Translations under genes and position numbers: made by a program
The notes under the pieces: model-generated
Told to the model about the DNA's origin: nothing
Databases searched by the model: none
The model's input: only the letters and a program-made list of their open reading frames with translations
Shown: positions 41,587-49,979 of the stretch, in pieces
Numbering within the stretch: the first letter of the stretch is position 1
Layout: each line of letters starts with the position of its first letter
NCBI GenBank assembly: GCA_018713365.1
Contig: DVOU01000028.1
Location: 1 to 64,000 of the forward strand
Direction: 5' to 3'
DNA: 64,000 nt
Origin: Pullichristensenella excrementipullorum
GTDB lineage: Bacteria > Bacillota > Clostridia > Christensenellales > Aristaeellaceae

Positions 41587-42576
41587 TTGCGGGAAGACAT
41601 ACTGCGCCGCCTGCGGCGCGTGACAGAAGAAGAGGAACGGTTGCTGGCCGGTGGGGAAGTGGACAAGGGCCTGTACAGCTCCGGCAGCGGCTTTATCATC
41701 GACAGCGAGAAGCTGCTTGCCAAGGGCCAGCTCATCACGCTGCGCCCGCACACGCGCTTTGCCAGCTTTCCTCCGCACAGCCACAATTATGTGGAGATCA
41801 TGTACATGTGCAGCGGCCAGACTGTCCACCGTCTGGAGGGGCAGCCGCCGCTGACGCTGCGCGCGGGCGAGCTGCTCTTTTTGGACCAGAGCGCCGTACA
41901 CAGCGTGGACGAGGCCGGGGAGGGCGACGTGGGCGTCAACTTCATCGTGCTGCCGCAGTTTTTCGACCGCGCGTTGACGCTCATCGGCGTGGACAACGTG
42001 CTGGGCAAGTTCCTCCTCAACAGCCTGAAGCGCGGCGGCTCGGGCATCGACCACATGCACTTCCTCGTCTCAGACGTGCCGCCCGTGCAGAATCTGGTGG
42101 AGAACCTCGTCTGGAGCCTGGTCAACCCCCAGCCCAACGCGCGCCGCATCGACCAGATGACCATGGCCCTGCTTATGTTGCAGCTTCTAAACCACACGCG
42201 GGACATGCAGGACGCCTCCGGCAACGCCGCCGTGGTGGCCGTGCTGCGCGAGGTGGAGGAGAACTACCGCGCCGCGGACCTGACCCGTCTGGCGCGGGAA
42301 AACCACGTCTCCCTGCCCTATCTGAGCGCGGCGGTGCATCAGGCCACGGGCAGGACGTTCAAGGAATTGCTGCTGGAAAAGCGCCTGACCAAGGCGGCGG
42401 AGCTGCTGCGCGAGACGCGGCGCACCACGCAGGACATCATCTTCGCCGTCGGCTATGAAAACACCAGCTACTTCTACCGCGCCTTCCGCGCCCGCTTCGG
42501 CATCACCCCCCGGGACTACCGCCGCGAACACGGCGAGCGCTACCTGCCCCGCGCGGGCGGCAAGGATAAAAAGTAA
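41587..42576 (+). CDS. AraC-family regulator, probable rhamnose operon activator (329 aa)
   Basis: The N-terminal cupin (residues about 50-130) has FPPHSHNYVEIMYMCSGQ and a LRAGELLFLDQSAVHSV strand pair. The C-terminal double HTH is at about 225-325 (LTRLARENHVSLPYLSAAVH, then FAVGYENTSYFYRAFRARFG). Its position directly before rhaA-rhaB suggests a RhaR/RhaS-like activator responding to rhamnose. The start is a TTG preceded by AAGGGGGA; no ATG fits in frame near it. The stop codon lies inside the terminator stem that follows. Confidence 0.85.
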   Translation: MREDILRRLRRVTEEEERLLAGGEVDKGLYSSGSGFIIDSEKLLAKGQLITLRPHTRFASFPPHSHNYVEIMYMCSGQTVHRLEGQPPLTLRAGELLFLDQSAVHSVDEAGEGDVGVNFIVLPQFFDRALTLIGVDNVLGKFLLNSLKRGGSGIDHMHFLVSDVPPVQNLVENLVWSLVNPQPNARRIDQMTMALLMLQLLNHTRDMQDASGNAAVVAVLREVEENYRAADLTRLARENHVSLPYLSAAVHQATGRTFKELLLEKRLTKAAELLRETRRTTQDIIFAVGYENTSYFYRAFRARFGITPRDYRREHGERYLPRAGGKDKK

Positions 42577-42613
42577 GGACGCATTTTTGTAAAAATACGT
42601 CCTTACTTTTTTT
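42568..42613. terminator. Bidirectional terminator between the AraC gene and rhaA
   Basis: AAAAAGTAAGGACG/CGTCCTTACTTTTT with seven T. The left arm contains the stop codon of the AraC gene. Confidence 0.88.
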
Positions 42614-42631
42614 CGCGTTTTGTTGTATAAT
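42603..42631 (+). promoter_or_regulatory. Promoter of rhaA
   Basis: TTACTT (42603-42608), 17 bp, TATAAT (42626-42631). The -35 box lies inside the terminator arm, so an AraC activator may be needed. Confidence 0.6.
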
Positions 42632-42742
42632 GAGGAAAAAGTGAAGAGGAAGGAAAGAAACGGCGCCGGCCGCCCTTCCGCTTCCCGGCGTCCACGGGGC
42701 GCGACACACGCAGCAATGAAAAGCAGAAAGGAAGAGATCACC

Positions 42743-43993
42743 ATGAGCGAGCGCTACGAGAGCGCGAAGAAGCGCTACGAGGCGTGGGGCGTCGATGTGG
42801 AAGCCGCCCTTACCGCCCTGAAGAACGTGCCCATCAGCGTCCACTGCTGGCAGGGCGACGACGTCATCGGCCTTGAAGGCAGCGGCCGCGCCCTTTCCGG
42901 CGGCATCCAGACCACGGGCAACTACCCCGGCCGCGCCCGCACCTTCGAGGAACTGAAGGCGGACTTTGTCAAGGCCATGAGCCTCGTGCCCGGCAAGAAG
43001 CGCATCAGCCTGCACGCCAGCTACGCCATCTTCGCCCCCGGCGAGCAGGTGGACCGCGACCAGATCCAGCCCCATCACTTCGATCCGTGGATCGAGTTCG
43101 CCCGTGAAAACGGTCTGGGCATCGACTTCAACCCCACCTTCTTCAGCCATCCCATGGTGAAGGACAATCTCACCCTCTCCTCCCCGGAGGAAGACGTGCG
43201 CTCGTTCTGGGTGCGCCACGGCATCCAGTGCCGCCGCATCTCCGCCTACATCGCCGGGAAGCTCAACGACCACGTTTTGTGCAACGTCTGGATCCCGGAC
43301 GGCTACAAGGACGTGCCCGCCGACCGCCTCTCCCCGCGCCTGCGCCTGAAAAAGAGCCTGGACGAGATCTTCGCCGAGAAGCTCCCCGGCGTCATCGACT
43401 GCGTGGAGAGCAAGGTCTTCGGCATCGGCATGGAGGCATATACCGTGGGCTCCTCCGAGTTCTACATCAGCTACGCCGGCACCCATCCGGGCGTCTACGA
43501 CCTGCTGGACAACGGCCACTATCATCCCACCGAAGTGGTCAGCGACAAGATCCCCAGCCTGCTGGCCTTCTTTGACAAGGTGCCGCTGCACGTCACCCGC
43601 GGCGTGCGCTGGGACAGCGACCACGTCGTCCTTTACGAAGACGAACTCAAGGAGATCGCCAAGGAGATCGTCCGCAACGACGCGCTGGAGCGCGTGCTGA
43701 TCGGCCTTGACTTCTTCGACGCCTCCATCAACCGCGTGGCCGCGTGGGTCGTGGGCACGCGCAGCATGGAAAAGGCCCTGCTCTACGCCCTGCTCCAGCC
43801 GTGGGACGAGATGAAGAAGATGCAGGATACCTGCCGCTTCACGGAGCTTATGATGATGAACGAGGAGATCAAGACCCTGCCCTTCAGCGACATCTGGGAA
43901 CACTACTGCGAGACGCAGGGCGTGCCCGGCGGCCGCGAATGGTACGACGTCGTCGCCCAGTACGAAAAGGACGTCCTCCTCAAGCGCGATTGA
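42743..43993 (+). CDS. rhaA: L-rhamnose isomerase (416 aa)
   Basis: RhaA interconverts L-rhamnose and L-rhamnulose. The family sequence starts ERYESAKKRYEAWGVDVEAAL, then PISVHCWQGDDVIGLEG (about 29-45), NYPGRARTFEELKADF and GLGIDFNPTFFSHPMVKD. The metal-binding Glu/Asp/His residues are in LGIDFNPTFFSHP and later KVFGIGMEAYTVGSSEF. The length matches bacterial RhaA. The ATG follows AAAGGAAGAGATC; an in-frame ATG upstream at 42716 is less likely. The AraC gene is upstream and the aldolase gene follows. Confidence 0.97.
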   Translation: MSERYESAKKRYEAWGVDVEAALTALKNVPISVHCWQGDDVIGLEGSGRALSGGIQTTGNYPGRARTFEELKADFVKAMSLVPGKKRISLHASYAIFAPGEQVDRDQIQPHHFDPWIEFARENGLGIDFNPTFFSHPMVKDNLTLSSPEEDVRSFWVRHGIQCRRISAYIAGKLNDHVLCNVWIPDGYKDVPADRLSPRLRLKKSLDEIFAEKLPGVIDCVESKVFGIGMEAYTVGSSEFYISYAGTHPGVYDLLDNGHYHPTEVVSDKIPSLLAFFDKVPLHVTRGVRWDSDHVVLYEDELKEIAKEIVRNDALERVLIGLDFFDASINRVAAWVVGTRSMEKALLYALLQPWDEMKKMQDTCRFTELMMMNEEIKTLPFSDIWEHYCETQGVPGGREWYDVVAQYEKDVLLKRD

Positions 43994-44077
43994 CATAACG
44001 CCGCCGCCGGGCGGGGGCAAATTGCTCCCGCCCCGCAGGCGCGCCCCGAATACCTTCATACAAGGAGCATGAGAGCC

Positions 44078-44797
44078 ATGAACGATTTCCAGAAGAAGTA
44101 TGCCGCGCAGATCGAAGAACTGGTGGCGGCGGCGAACCGCCTTGCGGAGCTGGGGTTTGTGACCAGTCAGGGCGGCAACCTATCGCTGCGCGCGGATGAG
44201 GACGTCATTCTCATCACGCCCACCAAGGTGGCCAAGGCGGAGGTCGCCTTTGACGACATCTGCGCCATCGACATGGAGGGCAAGGTCATCCACACCTCCA
44301 ATGGCCGCAAGCCCACCGGCGAATGGCCGTTCCACCTGCGCATCATGCAGAAGCGCCCGGACGTGAAGGGCATCATCCACGCCCATCCGCCCATCCTCAC
44401 CGGCTTTGCCATCACCGGCAGCGACCTGATGCAGCGGGCCTACCTGCCCGAGCCGGTCATCGAGGTCGGGCCGATGATTATGGTGCCCTACGCGCTGCCC
44501 TTGAGCGACGAACTTGCCATGCAGTTCGACGCCTGCATCGCCCGCTCCAACGGCTTCCTGATGGAGAGCCACGGCTGCGTGATGGTCAGCCCGGACGGTC
44601 TCAAGCGCTGCCTTGAGATGATGGAGATGATGGAGGCGCAGGGCAAGTCCATGGTGGTGGCGAAGATCATGGGCGGCCTGCGCAGCATGGACAGCGCCCA
44701 CGTGGACGAACTGGAACAGGTACTCAAGGCCCGCAACCTGCCGATGCCCGGCCTGCCCGGCGCGGTGGAGAAGCTCTCGGACATCTTTGTCTGCTGA
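44078..44797 (+). CDS. Class II aldolase, probable L-rhamnulose-1-phosphate aldolase (239 aa)
   Basis: This is the class II aldolase/adducin family (FucA/RhaD/AraD). GFVTSQGGNLSLR is near the start, THTKV-like LITPTKVAK follows, and the zinc ligands are in IIHAHPPILTGFA and MESHGCVMVSPDG (about 166-178). The genomic place between rhaA and rhaB makes cleavage of rhamnulose-1-phosphate to DHAP and lactaldehyde the likely job, though it is shorter than enterobacterial RhaD and closer to FucA in form. I start at the ATG 10 bp behind AAGGAG; the earlier ATG at 44069 overlaps it. Confidence 0.88.
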   Translation: MNDFQKKYAAQIEELVAAANRLAELGFVTSQGGNLSLRADEDVILITPTKVAKAEVAFDDICAIDMEGKVIHTSNGRKPTGEWPFHLRIMQKRPDVKGIIHAHPPILTGFAITGSDLMQRAYLPEPVIEVGPMIMVPYALPLSDELAMQFDACIARSNGFLMESHGCVMVSPDGLKRCLEMMEMMEAQGKSMVVAKIMGGLRSMDSAHVDELEQVLKARNLPMPGLPGAVEKLSDIFVC

Positions 44798-44905
44798 CAA
44801 AGCGGCCTGCGGCATCCACTTTTGCCCCACCTGGAGGCTCCGGGTGGGGCTAAGGCCATTGCGACCACGCGTCGCGCTTGACAATGAAAAAGGAGGCAAC
44901 GACCC

Positions 44906-46387
44906 ATGAACGCGCTGAATGTTTTGGGCATCGACCTTGGCGCTTCCAGCGGCCGCGCCATGCTGGGCACGCTCGAGGGCAAGAAACTGACCATCCGCGA
45001 GATCCATCGCTTTCTCAACGAACCCGTCACCCTTTGCGGCCGCTTCGTGTGGGACATGCCGCGCCTGTTCCACGAGATCAAGCAGGCGCTGCTCAAGCTC
45101 TCCAAGAGCGGGGAGACGGTGGACGCCATCGGCATCGACACCTGGGGCGTCGATTTCGGCCTGCTGGACAAGAACGGCCACCTGCTCAGCCTGCCCGTCC
45201 ACTACCGCGACGCGCGCACGAACGGCATCCCGGAGAAGGTGCGCGCGATCATCCCGGACGAGGAACTGTTCGCCCGCACGGGCATCGCCTTCAACAGCTT
45301 CAACACCCTCTACCAGCTCTACGCCATGAAGGAGGAGGGCGACCCGGCGCTGGAGAGCGCGCAGGATTTGCTGTTCTTGCCGGACCTGCTGGCCTACTTC
45401 CTCACCGGCAAGAAGGGCACAGAATACACCATCGCCTCCACCAGTCAGCTGCTTGACCCCTTCAAGCGCGACTGGGACCGCGAACTGATGGAAAAGCTGG
45501 GCATCCCCGCGCACATCTTCGGCGAGGTGAAGCTGCCCGGCACGGTGCGGGGCACGCTGCTGCCGGAGATTGCCAAAGAATGCGGCGTTGCGGAGATACC
45601 GGTCATCGCCATCGGCGGACACGACACCGCCAGCGCCGTGGCCGCCGTTCCCGCGCAGGAGAAGGACTTTGCCTACATAAGCTCCGGCACCTGGTCGCTG
45701 TTGGGCGCGGAGGTGCAAAAGCCGCTGTGTACCGAGGGCGTGATGAAGGCCAACTACACCAACGAGGGCGGCGTGGACGGTTCCATCCGCCTGCTGAAAA
45801 ACATCATGGGCCTGTGGATCATCCAGGAATGCAAGCGCGAATGGGACCGCCGCGGCAGCGAGACGAGCTTTGGGGAACTGGTGGAATTGTCCATGCAGGC
45901 TCCGGCGTTCAAGGCCATCCTCGATGTGGACGACGCCTGCTTCCTCGCGCCCGGCGACATGCCCGCGCGCATACAGGCGTACTGCGCAAAGAGCGGCCAG
46001 CCGGTGCCGGAGGGCAAGGGCGAGATCAGCCGCGTGATCTACGAGAGTCTGGCGCTCAAGTACCGCTGGGCGATCGAGCGGCTGGAAGAGGACATGCTGA
46101 AAAAGCCGATCGAGGCGCTGCACATCGTCGGCGGCGGCAGCAAGAACGCGCTGCTCAACCGCTTCACGGCCGAGGCCATCAAGCGGCCGGTGATCGCCGG
46201 GCCGGACGAGGGCACGATCATCGGCAACCTGCTGGTGCAGGCGCAGGCGCTGGGGGCCATATCCGGCATCCGCGAACTGCGCGAGGTGGTGGAAAACTCC
46301 TTCCCCACCAAGACCTTCCTGCCGGAGACGGACGGCAAGGCATGGGACGAGGCCTACCAGCGCTATCTCAAGGTCTGCGAAGGCTGA
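44906..46387 (+). CDS. rhaB: Rhamnulokinase (493 aa)
   Basis: This FGGY-family sugar kinase phosphorylates L-rhamnulose with ATP. The opening LGIDLGASSGRAMLG is the phosphate-1 loop of the ASKHA fold. GIDTWGVDFGLLDK at about residues 75-88 and VIAIGGHDTASAVAAVP at about 232-248 fit FGGY kinases. The C-terminal IVGGGSKNALLNRFTAEA binds adenine. The length is normal. It follows the aldolase gene by 108 bp with its own AAAAAGGAGG site. The AraC regulator and RhaA upstream define the pathway. Confidence 0.96.
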   Translation: MNALNVLGIDLGASSGRAMLGTLEGKKLTIREIHRFLNEPVTLCGRFVWDMPRLFHEIKQALLKLSKSGETVDAIGIDTWGVDFGLLDKNGHLLSLPVHYRDARTNGIPEKVRAIIPDEELFARTGIAFNSFNTLYQLYAMKEEGDPALESAQDLLFLPDLLAYFLTGKKGTEYTIASTSQLLDPFKRDWDRELMEKLGIPAHIFGEVKLPGTVRGTLLPEIAKECGVAEIPVIAIGGHDTASAVAAVPAQEKDFAYISSGTWSLLGAEVQKPLCTEGVMKANYTNEGGVDGSIRLLKNIMGLWIIQECKREWDRRGSETSFGELVELSMQAPAFKAILDVDDACFLAPGDMPARIQAYCAKSGQPVPEGKGEISRVIYESLALKYRWAIERLEEDMLKKPIEALHIVGGGSKNALLNRFTAEAIKRPVIAGPDEGTIIGNLLVQAQALGAISGIRELREVVENSFPTKTFLPETDGKAWDEAYQRYLKVCEG

Positions 46388-46408
46388 CGCGCGGCGGGAA
46401 ATTCGCGC

Positions 46409-46437
46409 TTGACAGCGGCGCGGTTTCGTGCTATCAT
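46409..46437 (+). promoter_or_regulatory. Promoter of the thi operon
   Basis: TTGACA (46409-46414), 17 bp, TATCAT (46432-46437). Confidence 0.8.
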
Positions 46438-46447
46438 ACATTTGATA

Positions 46448-46536
46448 TTCGGGGAGCTTGCTTTGGAGCAGGCTGAGAGGAAGCTCGTCAGCTTCGACCC
46501 GCAATACCTGATTTGGATAATGCCAACGCAGGGAAA
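46448..46536 (+). promoter_or_regulatory. TPP riboswitch (THI element)
   Basis: Conserved segments are present: GGCTGAGAGG (pyrimidine arm, about 46471) and ACCTGATTTGGATAATGCCA, then ACGCAGGGAA. A likely terminator uses AACGC (46525-46529) pairing with GCGTT (46549-46553) and a T run at 46552-46557, so TPP binding would switch transcription off. Confidence 0.96.
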
Positions 46537-46559
46537 ATAGCTTTCAAAGCGTTTTTTGC

Positions 46560-46588
46560 GCGCGCCTGTGGCATTTCCACGGGCGCGC
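46560..46588 (+). terminator. Second hairpin after the TPP riboswitch
   Basis: GCGCGCCTGTGG/CCACGGGCGCGC is a 12-bp stem followed by GTTT; it may be part of the expression platform. Confidence 0.5.
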
Positions 46589-46625
46589 GTTTCGCGTCCC
46601 ATCGTCGAAAAAGGGAGGAAAGCGT

Positions 46626-47387
46626 ATGCGGGCGAAGAACTGGCAAAAGCCCCTGCCGTGGCTGGTGGTGGCGGCGCTGCTGGTGCTGTGGGAGGTCTGT
46701 GTGCGGGCCTTCGACGTGCCTCTTTACGTCCTGCCCGGCCCCATCGACGTCATTGAAGCCCTGTTTGCGGATGTTGGCACCCTCTTCCCCCACGCGCTGG
46801 TCACGCTCTCGGAGGCGGCGCTGGGCATGGTCATCGCCCTCGCCTTCGGCCTTTTGCTCGGCGTGGTGATGGACGCCTTTCCCGTGGTGCGCAGGTGCGT
46901 ATACCCCATCCTCGTCGTCACGCAGACGGTGCCGATGATCGTGCTTGCCCCCATCCTCATCATCTACCTGGGCTTTGGCATGGCCCCGAAGATACTCACC
47001 GTCGTTCTCATGTGCTTTTTTCCCGTGGCCGTCAACTTCACCGACGGCATGTCGCAGGTGGACAAGGGCTATGTCGATCTGGTGCGCTCCTACGGCGCTT
47101 CCCGCGCCCAGGTCTACGCGCTGGTGAAATTGCCCGCGGCGCTGCCGCCGCTGTTTTCCGGCCTGCGCGTGGCCGCCACCTATTCCATCAGCGGCGCGGT
47201 GGTGGGGGAGTGGATCGGCTCGCAGAGCGGGCTGGGCTACTACCTGCTGCGCGTCAAGGAGAGCTACATGCTCGACAAGGTGTTTGCCTGCGTGGTGGTC
47301 ATCATCGTTTTGAGCCTGCTCATGAACGGCATCGTCCGTTTGTGTCAGTATATCTTCCTGCCGTTTCTGCGCAGGGCGAAAGGATGA
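46626..47387 (+). CDS. thiX: ABC transporter permease for a thiamine precursor (253 aa)
   Basis: This BPD_transp_1-type permease has about six membrane helices. It opens WLVVAALLVLWEVCVRAFDVP; the EAA-like loop is in YVDLVRSYGASRAQVYALVKLPAALP (about 150-175), followed by GEWIGSQSGLGYYLL. The TPP riboswitch in front and the NMT1/THI5-like binding protein behind point to uptake of the pyrimidine precursor HMP or a derivative. The start ATG follows AAGGGAGGAAAGC. ThiX/Y/Z naming rests on this context. Confidence 0.87.
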   Translation: MRAKNWQKPLPWLVVAALLVLWEVCVRAFDVPLYVLPGPIDVIEALFADVGTLFPHALVTLSEAALGMVIALAFGLLLGVVMDAFPVVRRCVYPILVVTQTVPMIVLAPILIIYLGFGMAPKILTVVLMCFFPVAVNFTDGMSQVDKGYVDLVRSYGASRAQVYALVKLPAALPPLFSGLRVAATYSISGAVVGEWIGSQSGLGYYLLRVKESYMLDKVFACVVVIIVLSLLMNGIVRLCQYIFLPFLRRAKG

Positions 47388-47393
47388 ATGGAT

Positions 47394-48368
47394 ATGAAGA
47401 AACTGCTTGTCTGCCTGCTGGCGCTCCTGCTTGCTTTCTCCGCCGCGGCCTTCGCGGAGGAAGAGCTTGAGGACGTGACCGTCATTCTCGACTACGTGCC
47501 CAACACCAACCACACCGGCATGTACGTGGCCCTCTACAAGGGCTGGTACGAGGAAGAGGGCCTGAACGTGGAGATCATCGAGCCCACCGAGGGCGCGACC
47601 GCCACGCTCATCGCCGTCGGCAAGGGCGATTTCGGCATCAGCTATCAGGAAGAAGTGACCATGGCGCTCACCAGCGAGGACCCGCTGCCCATCCGCGCCG
47701 TGGCTGCCATCATCCAGCACAACACCTCCGGCTTCGCCACCTGGGCGGGCAAGGACATCACCTCCCCGGCGGACTTTGGCGGCAAGACCTACTCCTGCTG
47801 GGGCGGCCCGGGCGAGGCGGCGGTCATCAACGCCGTGATGACCGAGGCCGGCGCGGACTTTGACACCCTCAACATCGTCATCTCCGATGGCTCCGGCTTC
47901 GCGGCGCTGGAAGGCGATGTGGACATCATGTGGTTCTACGAGGCGTGGGACAACATCAAGTGCGAACTGGCGGGCTTTGACATCAACTACATGCCCGTGC
48001 GCGACCTCGACGAGCGCCTTGACTACTACACCCCCCTGCTCATCACCAGTACGGACGTGATCGAGAACCGCCCGGAGATGGTGCGCAAGTTCCTCGCCGC
48101 CACCTCGCGCGGCTACGTCTACGCCATCGAGAATCCCGACGAGTGCGCGGAGATCCTCGGCTCCTACGTGCCGGACTACGACATGGAGCTGCTCTACCGC
48201 TCGCAGAACTACCTGGCCGACAAGTACATGGCGGATGTGGACCGCTGGGGCGAGATGAACGACGAGGTGTGGGACCGCTACACGCAGTTCCTCGTCGACT
48301 ATGAGGTCATCGACGAGCCCATCGCCGCCGCGGACTGCTACACCAACGAATTTTTGCCGGAGGCCTGA
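47394..48368 (+). CDS. thiY: ABC transporter substrate-binding protein, NMT1/THI5-like (324 aa)
   Basis: The signal peptide is at residues 1-21 (LLVCLLALLLAFSAAAFAEE). The mature protein starts VTVILDYVPNTNHTGMYVAL, the hallmark of HMP-binding ThiY proteins, and goes on to ALYKGWYEEEGLNVEIIE and ALEGDVDIMWFYEAWDNIK. There is no lipobox. I use the second ATG (9 bp after AAAGGA); the first, two codons earlier, sits too close to it. Homologous proteins bind N-formyl-aminopyrimidine or HMP. Confidence 0.92.
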   Translation: MKKLLVCLLALLLAFSAAAFAEEELEDVTVILDYVPNTNHTGMYVALYKGWYEEEGLNVEIIEPTEGATATLIAVGKGDFGISYQEEVTMALTSEDPLPIRAVAAIIQHNTSGFATWAGKDITSPADFGGKTYSCWGGPGEAAVINAVMTEAGADFDTLNIVISDGSGFAALEGDVDIMWFYEAWDNIKCELAGFDINYMPVRDLDERLDYYTPLLITSTDVIENRPEMVRKFLAATSRGYVYAIENPDECAEILGSYVPDYDMELLYRSQNYLADKYMADVDRWGEMNDEVWDRYTQFLVDYEVIDEPIAAADCYTNEFLPEA

Positions 48369-48374
48369 CCGCCC

Positions 48375-49103
48375 ATGAAACTGGAAGTTCGCGGCCTGTC
48401 GTTCGCCTATGGGCCGAAAAAAGTGCTGGATGACCTCTCCTTTTCCGTGCAGGCGGGGGAGTTCGTCAGCATCCTCGGCCCCTCGGGCTGCGGAAAATCC
48501 ACGGTGCTGAACCTGCTGGCGGGGCTTTTGCGCCCCGCCGCGGGCGAGGTGCTGGTGGATGGCGCGCGCGTGGAAGGCGCGGGCAACGGGCGCTTTGCCT
48601 ACATGCCGCAGAACGACCTGCTCTTCCCGTGGAAGACCATTTTGCAAAACGTCTGCCTCTACGGCAAGATCCACGGCGCGGAAAAAGCCGCCCGCGAGGA
48701 GGCGCTCACGCACATGGCCGCCTTTGGCCTCGCCGGCTACGAAAACGCCTACCCCGGCGACCTCTCCGGCGGCATGCGTCAGCGCGCCGCCTTTTTGCGC
48801 ACGGCGCTGTGCAGCGCGGAGATCCTGCTCCTCGACGAGCCGTTTGGCGCTCTGGACGTCATCTCGCGCGGAGATATGCAGGATTGGCTGCTCTCCATGC
48901 GCGCCGACCTCGGCCGCACGGCGCTGCTTGTCACCCACGACATCGACGAAGCCCTCTATCTTTCCGACCGCATCCTCGTCCTGCGCGGCAGCCCCGCGAA
49001 GATCGTCCGCGAGGTGGACGTGCGCATGGAGGGCAAGACGCGCCAGTGGCTCTACGCCCAGGGCGCGCTCAAAGGGGAGATACACCAGTGTATCAAGGCG
49101 TAA
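48375..49103 (+). CDS. thiZ: ABC transporter ATPase for a thiamine precursor (242 aa)
   Basis: Walker A is GPSGCGKSTVLNLL (about residues 36-49), the Q-loop MPQNDLLFPWKT, the signature LSGGMRQRAAFLRTAL (about 133-148) and Walker B ILLLDEPFGALDVIS, with the H-loop in LVTHDIDEALY. The FPWKT segment is typical of the nitrate/sulfonate/taurine-thiY subfamily. It completes the TPP-regulated ABC importer. The last 16 bp overlap the start of the TatD-like gene. Confidence 0.93.
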   Translation: MKLEVRGLSFAYGPKKVLDDLSFSVQAGEFVSILGPSGCGKSTVLNLLAGLLRPAAGEVLVDGARVEGAGNGRFAYMPQNDLLFPWKTILQNVCLYGKIHGAEKAAREEALTHMAAFGLAGYENAYPGDLSGGMRQRAAFLRTALCSAEILLLDEPFGALDVISRGDMQDWLLSMRADLGRTALLVTHDIDEALYLSDRILVLRGSPAKIVREVDVRMEGKTRQWLYAQGALKGEIHQCIKA

Positions 49104-49873
49104 ATGTGCGTGAAAGTGGCGCACCATCCCAGAATAACGCGGAAAACAGCCCCATATGCGACGCCCACGCCCATATCGGCGATGAAGCCGAGACCGCCGC
49201 GCGCCACGCGCAGCGCGTGTACACCGCCCTGTGCGGAACAGACCCGGAAAACGCCAAAGCCGTGGAGGCCCTTTGCTTAAAGGAACCGCTCTTCACCGCC
49301 CACTACGGCCTGCACCCGTGGAAAACGGCGCGCTATACCGTGCGGGAGATGGAAACGTGGCTGGCCAGGTGCCGCGTCATCGGCGAGATCGGTCTGGACA
49401 GCGTCTGGTGCGACGTGCCCGCCGCCGACCAGCGGCCGGCCTTCATCCGCCAGCTCGACATCGCCCGCGAGATGGGCAAGCGCGTGCTTCTGCACACCAA
49501 GGGCTGCGAGGAGGAGATCGCCCGCCTCGTATCCGAGCGCCGCGTCCCCTGCGTCGTCCACTGGTATTCCTGCATGGAACACCTCGAGCGCTACCTCGAC
49601 ATGGACAGCTGGTTCACCATCGGCCCGGGCGTGTTCAACGATCCCGCCGTGCGCGAAGTGGCCCGCCGCGCCCCCAAGGGCCGCCTCCTCGTCGAGACCG
49701 ACGGCTTAAGCGCCGTTTCCTGGGCCTTTGAGCGCGAGGTGGCCGTCAAGGAACTGCGCCCCACCCTCGAAGCCATGCTCAAGGAGGTCGCCTCCATCCG
49801 CGGCGAGGCCGTGGAAGATACGCGCCGCGCGGCGGCCGCGGCCTACGCGGAACTGTACGGCGCGGCGCTGTAA
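49088..49873 (+). CDS. TatD-family metal-dependent hydrolase (261 aa)
   Basis: The TIM-barrel metal-hydrolase signature is present: ICDAHAHIGDEAE (HxH, about residues 20-32), HYGLHPWKTARYT, GEIGLDSVW (Glu ligand), VLLHTKGCEEEI, VVHWYSC and a last VETDGLS (Asp). It uses a GTG start behind AAAGGGGAG, overlapping the ATPase gene, so it is part of the thi operon. Family members are DNases or unknown phosphoesterases. Linked to a thiamine-precursor transporter, it might act on imported pyrimidine derivatives, but that is inference. Confidence 0.85.
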   Translation: MYQGVNVRESGAPSQNNAENSPICDAHAHIGDEAETAARHAQRVYTALCGTDPENAKAVEALCLKEPLFTAHYGLHPWKTARYTVREMETWLARCRVIGEIGLDSVWCDVPAADQRPAFIRQLDIAREMGKRVLLHTKGCEEEIARLVSERRVPCVVHWYSCMEHLERYLDMDSWFTIGPGVFNDPAVREVARRAPKGRLLVETDGLSAVSWAFEREVAVKELRPTLEAMLKEVASIRGEAVEDTRRAAAAAYAELYGAAL

Positions 49874-49883
49874 AGGACAGGAA

Positions 49884-49933
49884 AAAAGCGCCGGGAACGC
49901 TCCCCGTTGGGGGATGCCGTTCCCGGCGCTTTT
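49884..49933. terminator. Bidirectional terminator after the thi operon
   Basis: AAAAGCGCCGGGAACG/CGTTCCCGGCGCTTTT, about 16 bp stem with A/T tracts on both sides. Confidence 0.92.
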
Positions 49934-49979
49934 GCAACGCTATGACAGCCTGTGGGCCTTGTCAACATGCCAAAAGCGC

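Noticed and set aside
46488..49127. 879-aa minus-strand frame
   Set aside because: Antisense to the thi operon, where all four products are recognisable.
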